Part shown: positions 10,017 to 21,033 of the stretch, piece by piece | How positions within the stretch are numbered: the stretch's first letter is position 1 | Layout: every line of letters starts with the position of its first letter | Source: Moniliella sp. 'wahieum' | Lineage: Eukaryota > Basidiomycota > Moniliellomycetes > Moniliellales > Moniliellaceae | DNA length: 64,000 nucleotides | Assembly (NCBI GenBank): GCA_003971905.1 | Contig: RSEE01000011.1 | Location: forward strand, 248,001-312,000 | Reading direction: 5' to 3' | Notes under the pieces: model-generated | Databases searched by the model: none | What the model was told of the DNA's origin: nothing | What the model saw: the letters and a program-made list of their open reading frames with translations, nothing else | Position numbers and translations under genes: made by a program

Positions 10017-10726
10017 CAGTGCAACCCTTTGTAACTGGCGTTCTGGCCCCAGGAGAGTGCGGCGCAGTGCGGCGCTGCGCTGCCCCCCACCCAACGGCAT
10101 GGGCCATGGCTGCCATGCTGCATGCCCTGGCAGCGCACGCCGCACGCAACGCAGCAGCAGCACTCACTAACGTGCAACCCCCGCGCCGCAGAGCGATTTG
10201 AAATTGATCGATGGCCGATGATCATCGATCAGCGCCCAGGCTGAGCTCGTCGCCGTCTTATGCACGGGGGGCCACTGATCGTACTGATCGATGATCCGCC
10301 ATTTGCAAGTGCTGCAGCCAGCGGCTGGCCTAGCAACGCAAGCAAGCCTGCGCGCGAGGGCGAAGCCAGTGGCTAGCAAACTGGAAAGGCCATCGGTACC
10401 ACCGCCCATCCCGTGACCATACATCAGGCCAGCCTCCAGAAGGCCTAAGGGACAGCGGGACAATCGACCATCGATTGAATATTGACCATCCAATCACGGA
10501 TTGTATGGACTACACTGGGGTATGCAGCCATGTACTTGTTGTCGATGTTATCGCTCTTGGAAGATGCCAAAGAGCATCGATCAAATCTGCTCCTGTAGGA
10601 CACGAGTAAGATCCCACAATGTGTGCCCCCCACTATACTGCATCCATACCATTGACAGTAACCACAATCCCATACGCGCCATTGCGGTCCCCACTGAAAC
10701 CGGGAGGCAATGTTGCCTGCTTCATG

Positions 10727-11032
10727 CTACCCCATCCGCCACCCGCGGCGCAAGCAGCAAGTAGCCACTGGGGGCCCGCCATGCATCTCCCGCCTATGAC
10801 TTCTTGGGCTCATACTACGAACTGTGTGTGGATTCTCAGCATCAGCAGCGTTGTTGCGCTTCCTCTTCTTCCTGCCGTTTTGTTTATGACCATCGATCGA
10901 GATTGTCGGATGAGAGCCCACAGCTAGTTCATTCTGCATCTTTTGCGCGATCCCAGCCGGGCCGTTGTCTCCCACGTATCCCAATGTCGATGCTCCCCAA
11001 CCCATGGCGCATACCGCCCCGATAACCAGCAT
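10727..11032 (-). CDS. Weak candidate: small membrane protein
   Basis: A frame of about 100 codons from ATG 11032 begins MLVIGAVCAMGWGASTLGYV, a single hydrophobic segment. A polar stretch and a basic patch GRKKRKRNN follow. No conserved family is recognised, and the right-hand part looks like non-coding composition. A different splice (intron of about 45 nt near 11095-11140) would change the frame. It may well be spurious. Confidence 0.2.
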   Translation of the reverse strand: MLVIGAVCAMGWGASTLGYVGDNGPAGIAQKMQNELAVGSHPTISIDGHKQNGRKKRKRNNAADAENPHTVRSMSPRSHRREMHGGPPVATCCLRRGWRMG

Positions 11033-11227
11033 AACCCTGCTGATGAATCCACTGGTTGCGGAGGTGGGGAAGTACAACACAAGCAGCAACTGAGATCTAC
11101 AATGACGGGCGATACCGGATAATAGTCTTCTCTGCTTACCATACTTTCACTGCCAACTTCCCTACAACCATTTAGCGCCGTTTTTAGAAACACATCATTA
11201 GGTAGGAGTCATAGATCCACGATCCCA

Positions 11228-13027
11228 TCAACGCAAGCCATGAACGAGATAGAAAGAAACGGCGCAGATATTGTGCGCGGAAGGCACACCGAGAGACAGG
11301 GGCAGGATGGTGCGGAAGTCAATACTGGGCGGAGGAATAGAAGCACAATAGCGTTGTATGAAAACAAGTGGTGGTTGCTCTTGGAAACAGGATGGTGCAC
11401 GGCAACGAAAACAACGACACATCGAAACATAAGTGGGTTTCCTACGCGAAAACATGGACCGAGTGGGACTGAGAAGGATAGGCGATCGTCTGTGAGTAGG
11501 ACGGCGGCGCGTGTCATCCTTGGACAGGCAAAGCAACGCTCCTGCCGCCGAGTGATCCATTCCCGGCTCGCCTCCCACCTCGACCAAAGTCGTTTGAGAG
11601 GACCAGCGGCTCGGATGGGAAAAACGGCGTCCAGATTCGGACGCGTCAGATCCCGAGCCTGATCCCGAGCCGGACGCTGATTCCAAGCCCGGAACCGAGC
11701 GGCACCAGCCGAGACCAGTCCTGACGATCTCGAACTTGCGCTCCAGCTGGTCTGCATTGCGTCCCCGGTCATCAACGGGTACGAGGCGAGCACGCTTGCT
11801 CCGCTCTTGCTGGTCGTGCCACTCGGGCATGTCAGGGGAAAGCAGGCTGGGCTCAGAAGCGCGCTTGCGGTCCGTCGGAAGCTCAAAGTGCACCTCGGGA
11901 TCCGGGTATTCAGCCGTGTCGACGTGGATGGGCCATCCGGCGCTGTAGCTGGGCGAGAAACGAGGGTCGTCGTCCACTCGCCGCAAGAGACGGTCCCGCA
12001 AGTCGCGCTTGTGGTAGTAGGAGATGATGTGCAATTTGCGACCCGAGGTGGTGGTCATCGTAAACGACTGCTTAATTAGGCCGTCCACCTTGTATTTGTT
12101 CTGAGTCGGGCAACCCGGTGCTCCCGTGCGACTGGTAGTAACATGAGGTCAGACGGTTCTCAAAAGGGAAAATAAAATGAGGTAGACTTACTGCTTTCGC
12201 ACCACAAGCTCGCGATAGGTAAGGAAGCATCCGTTTACCCGGCTCGCAGACCACATCCGTCCATCCGTCCAGCGGCGGATGCCAGCCTCAGTCTCGTCCC
12301 ACACAAATACATTGCCAGAGCGAACCAGGGCAGCACGCTCCGAATCGAGAAGACGACGGGGAAGGCGGCGAGGGGGGTTGTTGGGCGTGTCGCCAGGCAA
12401 ATCACAAGCAGCAAGGAGCTTCAGCGCTTCCTGGGTAGTACGGATAAGACCGACATAGGTGGGCTGTTGGCGTGCTTGCGCAATTTGCAGCTGCATCTGT
12501 GCCTGAGCCGGTGTAAATGTCTGGGCGGGCGTGGAATAAGAAGGCACAGACTGGGCAGGCGCGTCGGTACGGACGCGGTAGCTGTTGCTTACAGGATCGG
12601 GCAGGTATACGCGCTCACGCTCCGGACGTTGGTGTGCGTAGTACGCTGAGTTGAAGTAGTCATCCGAATGGCTGTGAGAGTGGACGTGCCCATGAGTGTG
12701 AGAATGAGGGTAAGAGGTGGAATCGTCGTATGCGCGAGCGTCATGCGGGAAGGCATACTGCGATTGGTAACTGGAGGGCATCGCAGGAGTCGGTACGACC
12801 GTGCCAACATAGCCTGCCTGGGTTGGCGCTGGGGCCGACATAGGCGAAAGAGACGAAGGACCGTAGCGGGGATAGTGCGGCTCAGGGTTGTCGAGTAGAG
12901 CGTGCTGCTGCGGCTGGGAATCGTATGGCAGAGGCATCATGTGGGAAGGGAAGCGTGGAGAATAGGTGGCCTGTTGCCGGGGATCGCCAAGAGGACGGAA
13001 GCCCATGGAACTCATCGGATGCGCCAT
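11228..13027 (-). CDS. WOPR-domain transcription factor (Gti1/Pac2 family)
   Basis: This is a fungal DNA-binding regulator of the family that includes Wor1, Ryp1, Mit1, Gti1 and Pac2, known to control morphology and development. Exon 1 (13027-12192) starts MAHPMSSMGFRPLGDP and is rich in Pro, Ser, Tyr and His, with a His repeat near residue 110. The first WOPR half follows: VGLIRTTQEALKLLAACDLP, LDSERAALVRSGNVFVWDE and RRWTDGRMWSASRVNGCFL. A 60-nt intron (12132-12191) splits it from the second half in exon 2: KVDGLIKQSFTMTTTSGRKL and HIISYYHKRDL. The spliced frame gives 579 residues with no frameshift. In known members the WOPR domain is N-terminal, whereas here about 190 low-complexity residues precede it. 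The C-terminal 150 residues may partly be read-through of a 3' extension. Confidence 0.9.
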
Positions 13028-13118
13028 TGTCGGGAAGGGAGTAGTAAACGTCTAGGAACGGGGCGAGGGTGTGTGTGGGGAGGTGGGGAGGGGGGAGCGG
13101 TGTTGCGATTCGGACGCC

Positions 13119-13138
13119 GGGGGGGGGGGGGGGGGGGG
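13119..13138. repeat. Run of 20 G
   Basis: Twenty consecutive G on the plus strand form poly-C on the coding strand of the WOPR gene, 92-111 bp upstream of its ATG. It is probably in the 5' leader or core promoter, and its true length is uncertain. Confidence 0.8.
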
Positions 13139-14351
13139 CTAGAAGTACGCCCTCGTTGGGCGCTGGAGAGATGGTGACTGCAACTGCGGGAGGGGAGGGG
13201 GCAACAGTAGTAGCGGGAGCGAGCCGAAACACTTGCAGCCGAAGTGGGTGGCAGTGAAGGAGGAAGTGGCGGTGGGTGGCGGTGGCGATGGGGATGCCAG
13301 TGGTGGTAGACGGGAAAGAAAGAGGCAGGAGGGGTCGAGATAAGTAGGCCAAGCGTCAAAATAGGGCGTTGCCGCCCAAGCTGCGTCGAGCAGCCCAGCT
13401 GCCCGAGGCTCGAGTGCCTGACGGTGCAGTGCTAGGACCACGGCTGCGCACGGCGCCTGTGTGTGGATACCGACTGTCTGCCGTACGTACCCCATCGATC
13501 GATCGGGTGACGGGGTGACCAATCGGGGCTTGTCCCCGACATCACACGGGCATCACACCCGTGCCATCAATCGGGCTCTCGTGCCCCCCGCGTGCCCCAC
13601 AGATCGCGGCGCCCCCCCGATGTGCCCCAGCTGCTTGGCCAGTGCGCTCGCTTCCAGGCGCTGGCGGCCCTTGCCAAGCTCACACATGCCTCACGCCTAC
13701 TAGGGAAGCTAGGCACTAGGGAGGAGCTGGCGCTTGACAAGTACAGGCTTCTGATAGACGGAGTACTGAGGGTGGTCGGTGTGAAATGTTGTGCCTCTCG
13801 AGGCCCGAGGACTATACAGAGGGGAAACCCACACAGTAAAACACGCTGCGTACCGCGTAACGTGTTACGCTCTTGGGAGCGAGCGGTGGCAGTGACAGCT
13901 GCTGCCCCCGTGAAACTTGGGCAAAAGGCCATCTTGGCCCCGCAGGGTCCAGCGCACTGGTACTGAACTCGGGACTCGACTCAGTATGCTCTCCAGCATA
14001 CCCACACTCGATGCCCGTTATCACATGTGCACGCATCAGCCTAACGCCACCCGGAGGCGACTATAGTGGCTAGTGACTATAACGTGACCAGTAGTCACAG
14101 TTACTAGTAACTCAATAGCCAAGTGACTAGTAACTGGTGGCATACTAGTGACACTATCACCTCATCAATCACGTCGATACATCACCTTGCACCTTCCTTC
14201 GCTTCATTTGAAGTGTCGGTTCAGCGTGTTCAACGCCAGCACGTACTCTCAGGCAGCAGTGGCGCAGCGCCATCCAATGGAACTTCATGGCCGTCAGCCG
14301 GGCAATAAGGAGGCACATAGATGTTGATGGACGCGCGTTCCATGCAGCTTG

Positions 14352-14364
14352 AAGCTTGAAGCTT
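14352..14364. repeat. Palindrome heptad array, AAGCTT-g-AAGCTT
   Basis: Two AAGCTT hexamers separated by G are flanked by further GCTTG and GAAG fragments in register (14347-14368). Confidence 0.75.
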
Positions 14365-15299
14365 GAAGTAAACGGACTAGGTACTGACCAGCGCTCAGGC
14401 TGAGCGCTGACTATAGGCGTAGCTCTCCAAACAGCGTGTGCGCGGCAGGCCCCTATGGAGACACATCTGGGCCATGCATTACGCATCACATGTATGTCAC
14501 ACGGCATCCTCCGACCTTTCAACAGCATTTGACCGGCATCTCCCGTGTGCGCGCCGTCTAGGATGCTTTGTGCTACACACCTTCCGTGAGCGCGAGCGTA
14601 GTTACCTCGGATTCTGAAGTCTTCAGTACCAGTGCTTCGTACTGATTAGTGTACTACTTTTACTCATAACCCCGTCCAAACCGATACAGCTTTTACCAGA
14701 GAATGTGGCCGGTAGCTGGGCAAAAACGACGGAGCTGCGCGCCCTCAACCGAACAAAAGTCATCGAAACCATCGAGCATAGACCATCGATCATCCCGCAG
14801 TCGTCCTCGCAGGGCCCCATCGCCGATGATCTCGATGATCGATTTGGTCGATCTCCACGAGACCAGCCCGCAGAGCGCCTGTCAAAAGCTGCGTCCTATG
14901 ATCGCGTATGCTTTTTGGCCAGCGCTAACTTTGTTCAAGCTACTGAGTGACGACCCGGCTCCGGAGGGAATGACCAGCAGCGTCACCTGTATCGTCTCAT
15001 GATGCGTCGTGCGGGCCATCATGTACATCAGGAAACAAGCGACAGGCAGCGCACCTGCGCCGCTGGCTATCCCAGGCTACCGGTTGTGGGCGATGGAATA
15101 TTGTGTGCTCGATCGCGATCGATCGATTCCAAGTCACTCGCATTATCAAACGAAGCGGGGAGTAAGACCAAGCAGCAGCGGGCAAGCGGGATGCAATTTG
15201 CAAGGTGCCTGCAGGAGAAATTTCATATTTCACTGGTTAGGTTTAGTCCAGTCATTTAATTCGGCGCAATATTTGCCGCAGTATATTGCCGAACCCACA

Positions 15300-15309
15300 A
15301 ACCCTAGGG
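15300..15309 (+). promoter_or_regulatory. AACCCTAGGG motif upstream of eL33
   Basis: The motif lies 81 bp upstream of the eL33 ATG. The same core occurs twice upstream of eL6. AACCCTA-type sites are bound by Tbf1-like factors and regulate ribosomal protein genes in many fungi (established knowledge). The role here is inference. Confidence 0.5.
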
Positions 15310-15389
15310 CCGCGGTCGCTCCCTAGCGTCGATGGCTGGACGGCCGTCGTGCCCTCGGGACAGCTGTTCACTAACCACCAAACTCCTAA

Positions 15390-15759
15390 ATGTCGCGCCT
15401 GTACGCCAAGGGCCGCATCCAGGGTCACCAGCGCTCCAAGCACGTGAGCCACCCTCACACGTCGCTAATCCAGATCGACGGCGTGGCCAACCAGGCGGAC
15501 GCCAAGTTCTACCTCGGCAAGCGTGTGGCCTACGTCTACAAGGGCACCAAGGAGATTCGTGGCACTAAGGTCCGTGTTATCTGGGGCCGCGTGACTCGCC
15601 CGCACGGTAACTCGGGTGTGGTGCGCGCCAAGTTCGCCACCAACATCCCCCCTGCGGCTTTCGGCAAGAGCGTTCGCATCATGCTTTACCCCTCGAACAG
15701 TGCGTCGTTCTTCCAATGCTGGTCATGCCGGACAAGGACTAACCCCTCTGGCAGTCTAA
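15390..15759 (+). CDS. RPL33: 60S ribosomal protein eL33 (L35Ae)
   Basis: This is a structural protein of the large ribosomal subunit. Exon 1 (15390-15699) starts [16 protein letters not shown] and contains the family hallmark segments [35 protein letters not shown] and [10 protein letters not shown]. The intron 15700-15754 has donor GTGCGT, branch GGACTAAC and acceptor GGCAG. It interrupts the Ile codon, so the second exon supplies only the last two bases of Ile and the stop. The result is 104 residues, the normal family length, with no frameshift. A downstream exon of five bases is unusual but reproduces the conserved PSNI ending exactly. The gene is tail to tail with the DUF1746 gene. Confidence 0.95.
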
Positions 15760-16031
15760 ACATGAAATGTACACTCTGTGGCTGGGTACTAAGCCACGCC
15801 CAAAATCCAAGTCCATGCGCGAGTCCAGCCTCGCATTGCCGAAACCCCGGGCTCTTGTCGGGGGTGCATGGCTCGCGCTTCTGCACCTTGCTATGGCATG
15901 CTTTTGGCCCTGGTTTACAACTGGGCCGCCAACGAGCTTTAACTTGGTTACCAGAACAGTAGGCCAGGAGAGGGACCGTAGTGCAAGGGAAGGCAAACCA
16001 GCTGGACGAGCGAGGCAACACATGACAACCA

Positions 16032-16887
16032 TTATGTCACTTGCGCAGGGAGCGTCCGTGTTTGCCACCAAGACATGATCTGACTTCGCAATTGCCCCAC
16101 CTGCGAGGATATCGAGCCCGACTGCCCCCCTGCTCGCCAGAGGTCTCGTCGGTATTCCTCCGGTCCGTAGAACGCCGGGTCCAACTCAGTCTGGGGATGC
16201 GAAAGACAGCAATAGGACGGGTGAGGGAACTGGCAACCCCTTCTGCCTCGTCGGGCGAGACGTCAATCGTGGCATCTGCTCCAGGTGTGACGGAGCGAAC
16301 CATGCCGTCGGTCAGGGTGACGAGAAGTAATTGTAGTGTGGCGATGATCAGATCAATGAAGATGAGGTGGAGCTTGCCGAAACGGTGGTCTGGAGAACGG
16401 GTCAGTATTTGGGCGTTCCCTCGCTGAACGGGGGCATACCTTTCCCCAGAAAGTCGACCCATAGGGCCTCACGGTCAACACGACCCAAGTCCCGCCATGC
16501 ATGACACAGGATGCACAGAAGGGCGGTCCAGTAGACCGTCAAATGCGTTGGGCGGAAACGGGACTTGGTGCGCGAAGGGCTTGGAGTGGCTGATAAGGCC
16601 GGGAAGGTTAGCGTACGCAATTACGTGTGGGGAACCAAAATCATACTCATTTGCTGAATGGACAGGGTCAGCGTCAAAAAGGGAGGGACGAAGGCGGACT
16701 TACAAATTGAGCTCCAAATCTGAGAAGAAGCAACCAGGTATTGCTGTCCACGAGCCACTCGTAAACGAAGACGATGCAGATCACATAATCGAGCTGACAG
16801 AGGCGTAAGTGGTGTGCATTGCTGCCAAAACATACGGGAGGCACATACCGTCTGGACGGCCTCAGACCGCTCACGCTCCATACCCAT
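16032..16887 (-). CDS. DUF1746 membrane protein (Dsc4-like)
   Basis: DUF1746 proteins are fungal membrane proteins. The fission yeast member is a subunit of the Golgi Dsc ubiquitin-ligase complex. Five exons can be read: 16887-16849, 16793-16704, 16653-16625, 16589-16440 and 16389-16032, with introns of 55, 50, 35 and 50 nt, all GT...AG. Matching segments are LDYVICIVFVYEWLVDSNTW with LLLLRFGAQF, then LCILCHAWRDLG, DREALWVDFLGK and FGKLHLIFIDLIIATLQLLL, giving at least three membrane segments. Near 16195 the frame must change to reach DPAFYGPEEYRRDLWRAGG and the stop at 16032, so one indel is present there. The start is the ATG at 16887. The gene is head to head with the next gene, 301 bp apart. 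Confidence 0.7.
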
Positions 16888-17188
16888 GACAGAAGGTAAT
16901 GATGGTGATGGGGGTGGTAGGTGGATATTGGTGCGGTGGCGGCGGTTGTCGGGAAACTACTGCTGCGCCGACGATGCGAAGTGGGGCTGATTGGCGATGC
17001 GGTGGTGACGGCAATCGAAATAATGCTCCTGGGACTGCCAGATTCGGTTCAATTAGGATCCGCGGGAGTTCGGAACGCGACGCGCGAGCGAGGAAGTGAA
17101 ATTTCAGGGCCCACGCCTTGTCCGCCTGTGCGACGCGCCAGGACATCGGCTGGTTGGCACGCAGCCAGATCGCAGCAGCCAACCACCA

Positions 17189-18723
17189 ATGCCGCCGTCT
17201 GCAGCTGCGCCCAAGCCTACACCCTTCTTCCCCCCGCCATTACGCCTACCATGCGCGTCCGATTCGTCGCTGGTGCAGCAGCCACGTAAGCGGCCCCGCT
17301 TCTGCTTCACTTCCGACCTTACCTATGGGCGGGATTATGTCTTTCCTCGTTACAACCCGGACGGGAGCGAGAATGTGGACTGGATGCGTATGCAGAGCAT
17401 GCTTGCTCTCAAGGCCAAATGGGACGGCATTTGTGACAAATTCAAAGATGCACACTTGCTCCCTCAAGACGAGCTTTATCTTGGGAAGGGACCAAACGGC
17501 GTGCAGCTGCTCAAGGACCGCGGACACCTACGTGCCATCCGCCAGGCTGTCCCTTTTGGCTATTTTATTTCCCTGAATGAGCAGCAAGAGGCGCAGAAAG
17601 CGCGCGATGAAGACGATCTCGATGCTTGGGCCGGTGAGATTCCCATGCCACTTCCCTCTTCAATGGACCAGGGACCCGACCTGGAGGAATTTCTTGCTGC
17701 TGAGCGCCGTCGTAAGGCCATCCTTGGGCTTGAAAGCGACGAAGAGGAGAATGAGGATGAGGGCGAGGACGTCGTTGATTTTTCCAATCCAAGATGGGGG
17801 GAGCAGTTGGAGGAGCACGAAGAGCATGACCTTTTTGATGGACACGACAGATCATCCTCACCCACCAAACGACCTCGACTCCCCTGAACCTTGGAGCAAT
17901 GCTTCTCATGTCGGGGATGAAGGAGAGGAAGAGGACGATGACCCGCTTCGTCTCTCTACCCCCACAGGGGAATTCGATTCGGAGACTGAAGCGGACGAGC
18001 TGGATGTCCTTCCAGACACGACGCCCATTCCCGATCTGAGTTCAATTGGCTTGACGATGCTCGAATCGCTAATCCGCAAAGAAAACGCGCGCCTTGCTCC
18101 GCGTGGATACATGCTGGCTGAGGATGAAGACGTGCACGACCTGGCAGTCGCCTTAGCTTCGGGCTCCCACCGAAGCACATCAGTCGTATCAGATCTGTCG
18201 ATCCATGAGCCTGCGTCGGACGCAACTCTCGTCGAGGCGTCCCCTGGTCGGCTCGCTCTGAGAGTACACGTATCGATTCCTCTCCTGCCCGCAGCCTGCT
18301 ATCCCCACCACCTCCTTCCTCTCCACCTCCATGCGGACGGCCGAGAAGCATATGCTGCCGCCTCTGGTGGGAACTCCTTCAGCTGGTCGGCGCGGAAATA
18401 AGTCATCACGACGCCCTTGCCCAACGCAGGAACCACCTACCGGCTCTACTCCAACCCCAACTCGAACTCCGACTCCTGCGCTCCGGCCCACCCCTCGGCG
18501 CTCTTCAATGGCGCATTCTACACCAATCCACCCCGCGCCCACTACTTCCGCACCATCGAAATCATTGCCCACCAAAGTCTCACGGAGGAGCTCGACCACT
18601 CCCTCCAAGCGCGGTCGCGCGTCGCTGGGGAGTGCACCTGCTGAGCCGCTCGTCGCCCCTGCAGCATGTGGTGGTCCAGGCGTGTGCAAGAAAACGTTTT
18701 GCTTTTCCTGTGGCAATCACTAG
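17189..18723 (+). CDS. Unknown acidic protein with Ser/Thr/Pro-rich C-terminus
   Basis: Translation from ATG 17189 (context ACCACCAATGCC) gives a basic patch QPRKRPRF, then a conserved-looking block with TYGRDYVFPRYNPDGSENVD and MLALKAKWDGICDKFKDAHL. A helical region (SLNEQQEAQKARDEDDLDAW) and acidic runs (SDEEENEDEGEDVVDF, DEGEEEDDDPLRL) follow. A later segment LDVLPDTTPIPDLSSIGLT is also well structured. The C-terminal third is Thr/Pro/Ser/Arg-rich and disordered. Three frames are used in turn, with changes near 17860 and 18270, probably sequencing errors. Basic and acidic clusters suggest a nuclear protein, which is inference. No known domain is recognised. Confidence 0.65.
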
Positions 18724-19183
18724 GTCAATGATACTTATATACATGCCTGCTCCGATGCCAGCCATTCATAAGGACCAGTCGGTGATAGCTTCGTGCAACG
18801 CAACGACCTCTCGGACAGAGGTAGGTAAATAGCCATCTGTGCCCATCAAAGCCAAATATGAAATCCAGCCAGATAGCCCAGGCCAGATCTCTGATGCTAA
18901 CACGATGCACCAATGGCCATGGGCGGAATGGCGGAAAGAAATGAGAGCTAGTAAATGGAATGGGTGTTCACGGGGAGCTGTCCAGGTGAGCATGTTGGAC
19001 CTCGACCATGCCCGACCCTCCGCCTCAGACGTCCGGGATTGCGTCAACGGCGCCACTCAACCCCCTTCCGGCTGGGTCGTCTGAAGGACTTTCCTATGTC
19101 GGAGTGGTGGGGCAAGCATGGATGCTGCGCCCGGGACAGAACGGCAACTGGCCGCTGGAGATCCACGACTAGCAAGACGTGCC
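18724..19183. other. Intergenic, nothing recognised
   Basis: This is the spacer between two plus-strand genes. No conserved frame or clear regulatory motif is visible. Confidence 0.5.
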
Positions 19184-19862
19184 ATGGGGTCGTCCAGCAG
19201 CTCCCCCCCCGGTACCGCCCCCCCCAGCAACGGATGTAACCCGACCCTTGTTCTGTGTCGTGTGCGCCTCGAATCAGAACCGCTCCATGGAGGCGCACAA
19301 TGTTTTTCCCATGCAGGGATGCACGTTATTAGTGGGGGCACGGGCACCATGGTCCGTCTCCCTGGTCCATCGCCGACCAACCCAACAGTTACGCGTTCGG
19401 CACACCCTACGAAACCATCTACCAGGACTTGCTGCACAAGGACCCGCAACTATATACCGCCAATGGTCTTCTCGCTATGCTTGACCGCAATCGGCGCGTA
19501 AAGCGCGCCCCGCAGCAGTGGCGGGACCTCAAACAGACGGCCGACGTGGTTATTACTTGCGAGGAGCATTGTTTCGACTCAGTTTGCGAAGGTATGTGGT
19601 TCCCGAAGCGGACATCTACACGTTACTAACTGTTTTTCTAGACCTTTTGGCGCGCGATGGTGAGCTCAACCGCGCAGTTCATGTTATCAATGTCGAAATT
19701 CGGGATAGCCATCAAGACGCGCTCACGGGCGGACGAGTTATCCTCGAGCTCGCCCAGGCAATTGAAGCATCTCCTGATTTGGACCAGGACATTGATCGCA
19801 TCCTGACTGAAGTGTCTTCCAACCATCCGCATGTTTTACTTCACAACGTACTGTGGTACTAG
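19184..19862 (+). CDS. SSU72: RNA polymerase II CTD phosphatase Ssu72
   Basis: Ssu72 removes phosphate from Ser5/Ser7 of the RNA polymerase II tail and acts in the cleavage and polyadenylation complex. The signature [14 protein letters not shown] holds the CX5R catalytic loop. Family segments follow: [71 protein letters not shown], then after an intron [18 protein letters not shown] and [12 protein letters not shown], the usual C-terminus. The intron is 19592-19641 (GTATGT...TTCTAG, branch TACTAAC). Frame changes lie in the C-rich start (near 19200), near 19300 and near 19385. Length after correction is about 205 residues, normal for the family. The start ATG 19184 fits the Ser-rich N-terminus. 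Confidence 0.9.
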
Positions 19863-20180
19863 GCGCTCTACATACCAAACTCGGTCGTACATACTGTCGC
19901 AATAAAAGGCTAGGCGCAAGCGTGAGCATGTGCAGGGCATAGCATGGAACATAGGTTTTAGGTTTTAACCCTTCATGCCAGCTACTGCTGAGTAGGAGTC
20001 TAGGCCGCAGGAGGGGCACAGGGTAATGTGGAGGCTAAGGTGGCAGAACAAGGAGATAGATTGTCAACTAAGGTGTTCGCCTGCCTCTTTTGCCCCCGGC
20101 TCGTCCAAATAACCCTCGACTCAGGAGTTCAGACAGGTCAGGGCTGCTGTTGCACAAGAACAAACGACGCACTCAGCCGC

Positions 20181-20769
20181 TTAGAACTTCATCGCGTGAG
20201 GCTTGTCCGAGTTGCTGAGCGAGAAGGTGGTAGCCAGGTACTTGACGTGGGTGGGGCCAGCCTTCTTAACAGCAGCAATCACAGCCTGGTCAATGGCCTT
20301 CTGGTCGGTAACCTTGGCAGCGGGGAGGGAGCCTTGTTGGCCGGGTCAGGAGAAGGCCTGCTCGGGCTTGGGGCCACGGGTCTTCTCCTGGGCGAAGTAA
20401 GCGTCCGTCACATTCTCGGCACCTTAACGTCGCTCACATCGATCTTAGTCGAGGTAGCGATAACGTAGGCCTGGTTGACGCGGCGGAGGGGAACACCGTT
20501 CACCTTGAAGGGGCCCGTGACCAGCAAAAGACCAACTCGAGCTGCTTGAGGAAGACCACACGCTTGCCGGCGAAGCGGCAGCAGAGGATGAGCACTGTGC
20601 CGGGCGTGATGCTGGCGCGCAGCTTCGAGGGCTTGTTGATCTTGCGCGTCTGCTTGGGCTTGGGGGCGTCCACAGCCGGGTAGTACTTGTGGGCCCGCTG
20701 GGCTGGCAGCGTACGGGTGGCCTTGCCGAACGGCTTGCTCTTAGTAGCACCAGCGTTGACAGCAGCCAT
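20181..20769 (-). CDS. RPL6: 60S ribosomal protein eL6
   Basis: This is a large-subunit ribosomal protein. It begins [20 protein letters not shown] and shows the core [20 protein letters not shown] and FLKQLE. In other frames follow [56 protein letters not shown], and the C-terminus [20 protein letters not shown] with [11 protein letters not shown]. At least four one-base changes are needed: GGG read as GG after QLE, CCC read as CC before ENVTDAY, one after EQAFS, and one in the CCCC near 20320. An essential, normally single-copy ribosomal protein gene would not survive these, so they are almost certainly sequence errors. Two CTAGGGTT motifs lie upstream. The gene is head to head with MRT4. 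Confidence 0.9.
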
Positions 20770-20944
20770 TTTTGTCTGTGGGGTGTGGAAGTTAGTTCGG
20801 AAGCGTGAATGGGTACCAGCGCGTTCGAAGAGAGGCAACGGCGGGGAAACGTACGAGTTGAGCCTTGGTGGTCTTGCGGGTGGGGAGGACGGCGAAGAGA
20901 TGGCCAGGGATGCTGACCGTAGAACCCAGCCTACAGGCGTGAAG

Positions 20945-20952
20945 CTAGGGTT
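20945..20952 (-). promoter_or_regulatory. AACCCTAG motif, proximal to eL6
   Basis: It reads AACCCTAG on the minus strand, 176 bp upstream of the eL6 ATG, within the shared eL6/MRT4 promoter. Confidence 0.5.
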
Positions 20953-21033
20953 ATCGAGTCGATAATGTAGCCGGATGAATGGGTGGGACACTGGTATTTG
21001 CGTTGGACTCGACGAATTGCGCCGCAGCATTGC

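Larger units (their letters stand above)
9577..11227. other. Intergenic, rich in short palindromes
   Basis: No conserved gene is seen apart from a weak minus-strand frame (10727-11032). TGAC heptads (9886-9913), ATCGAT-c-ATCGAT (10004-10016) and many GATC/CGAT words between 9985 and 10480 are the main content. Confidence 0.5.
13028..15389. other. Intergenic, G20 tract and palindrome-rich
   Basis: No gene is recognised. It contains the WOPR leader with a run of 20 G, many ACTAGT/GTNAC words (14059-14160), AAGCTT-g-AAGCTT (14352-14364), CGAT-rich patches (14760-14860, 15108-15127) and the AACCCTAGGG motif ahead of eL33. Confidence 0.5.

Noticed and set aside
9985-10480. CRISPR-like array or bacterial origin suggested by repeated GATC/CGAT words
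   Set aside because: No constant repeat with unique spacers is present, and the host is eukaryotic. The words belong to the heptad palindrome pattern.
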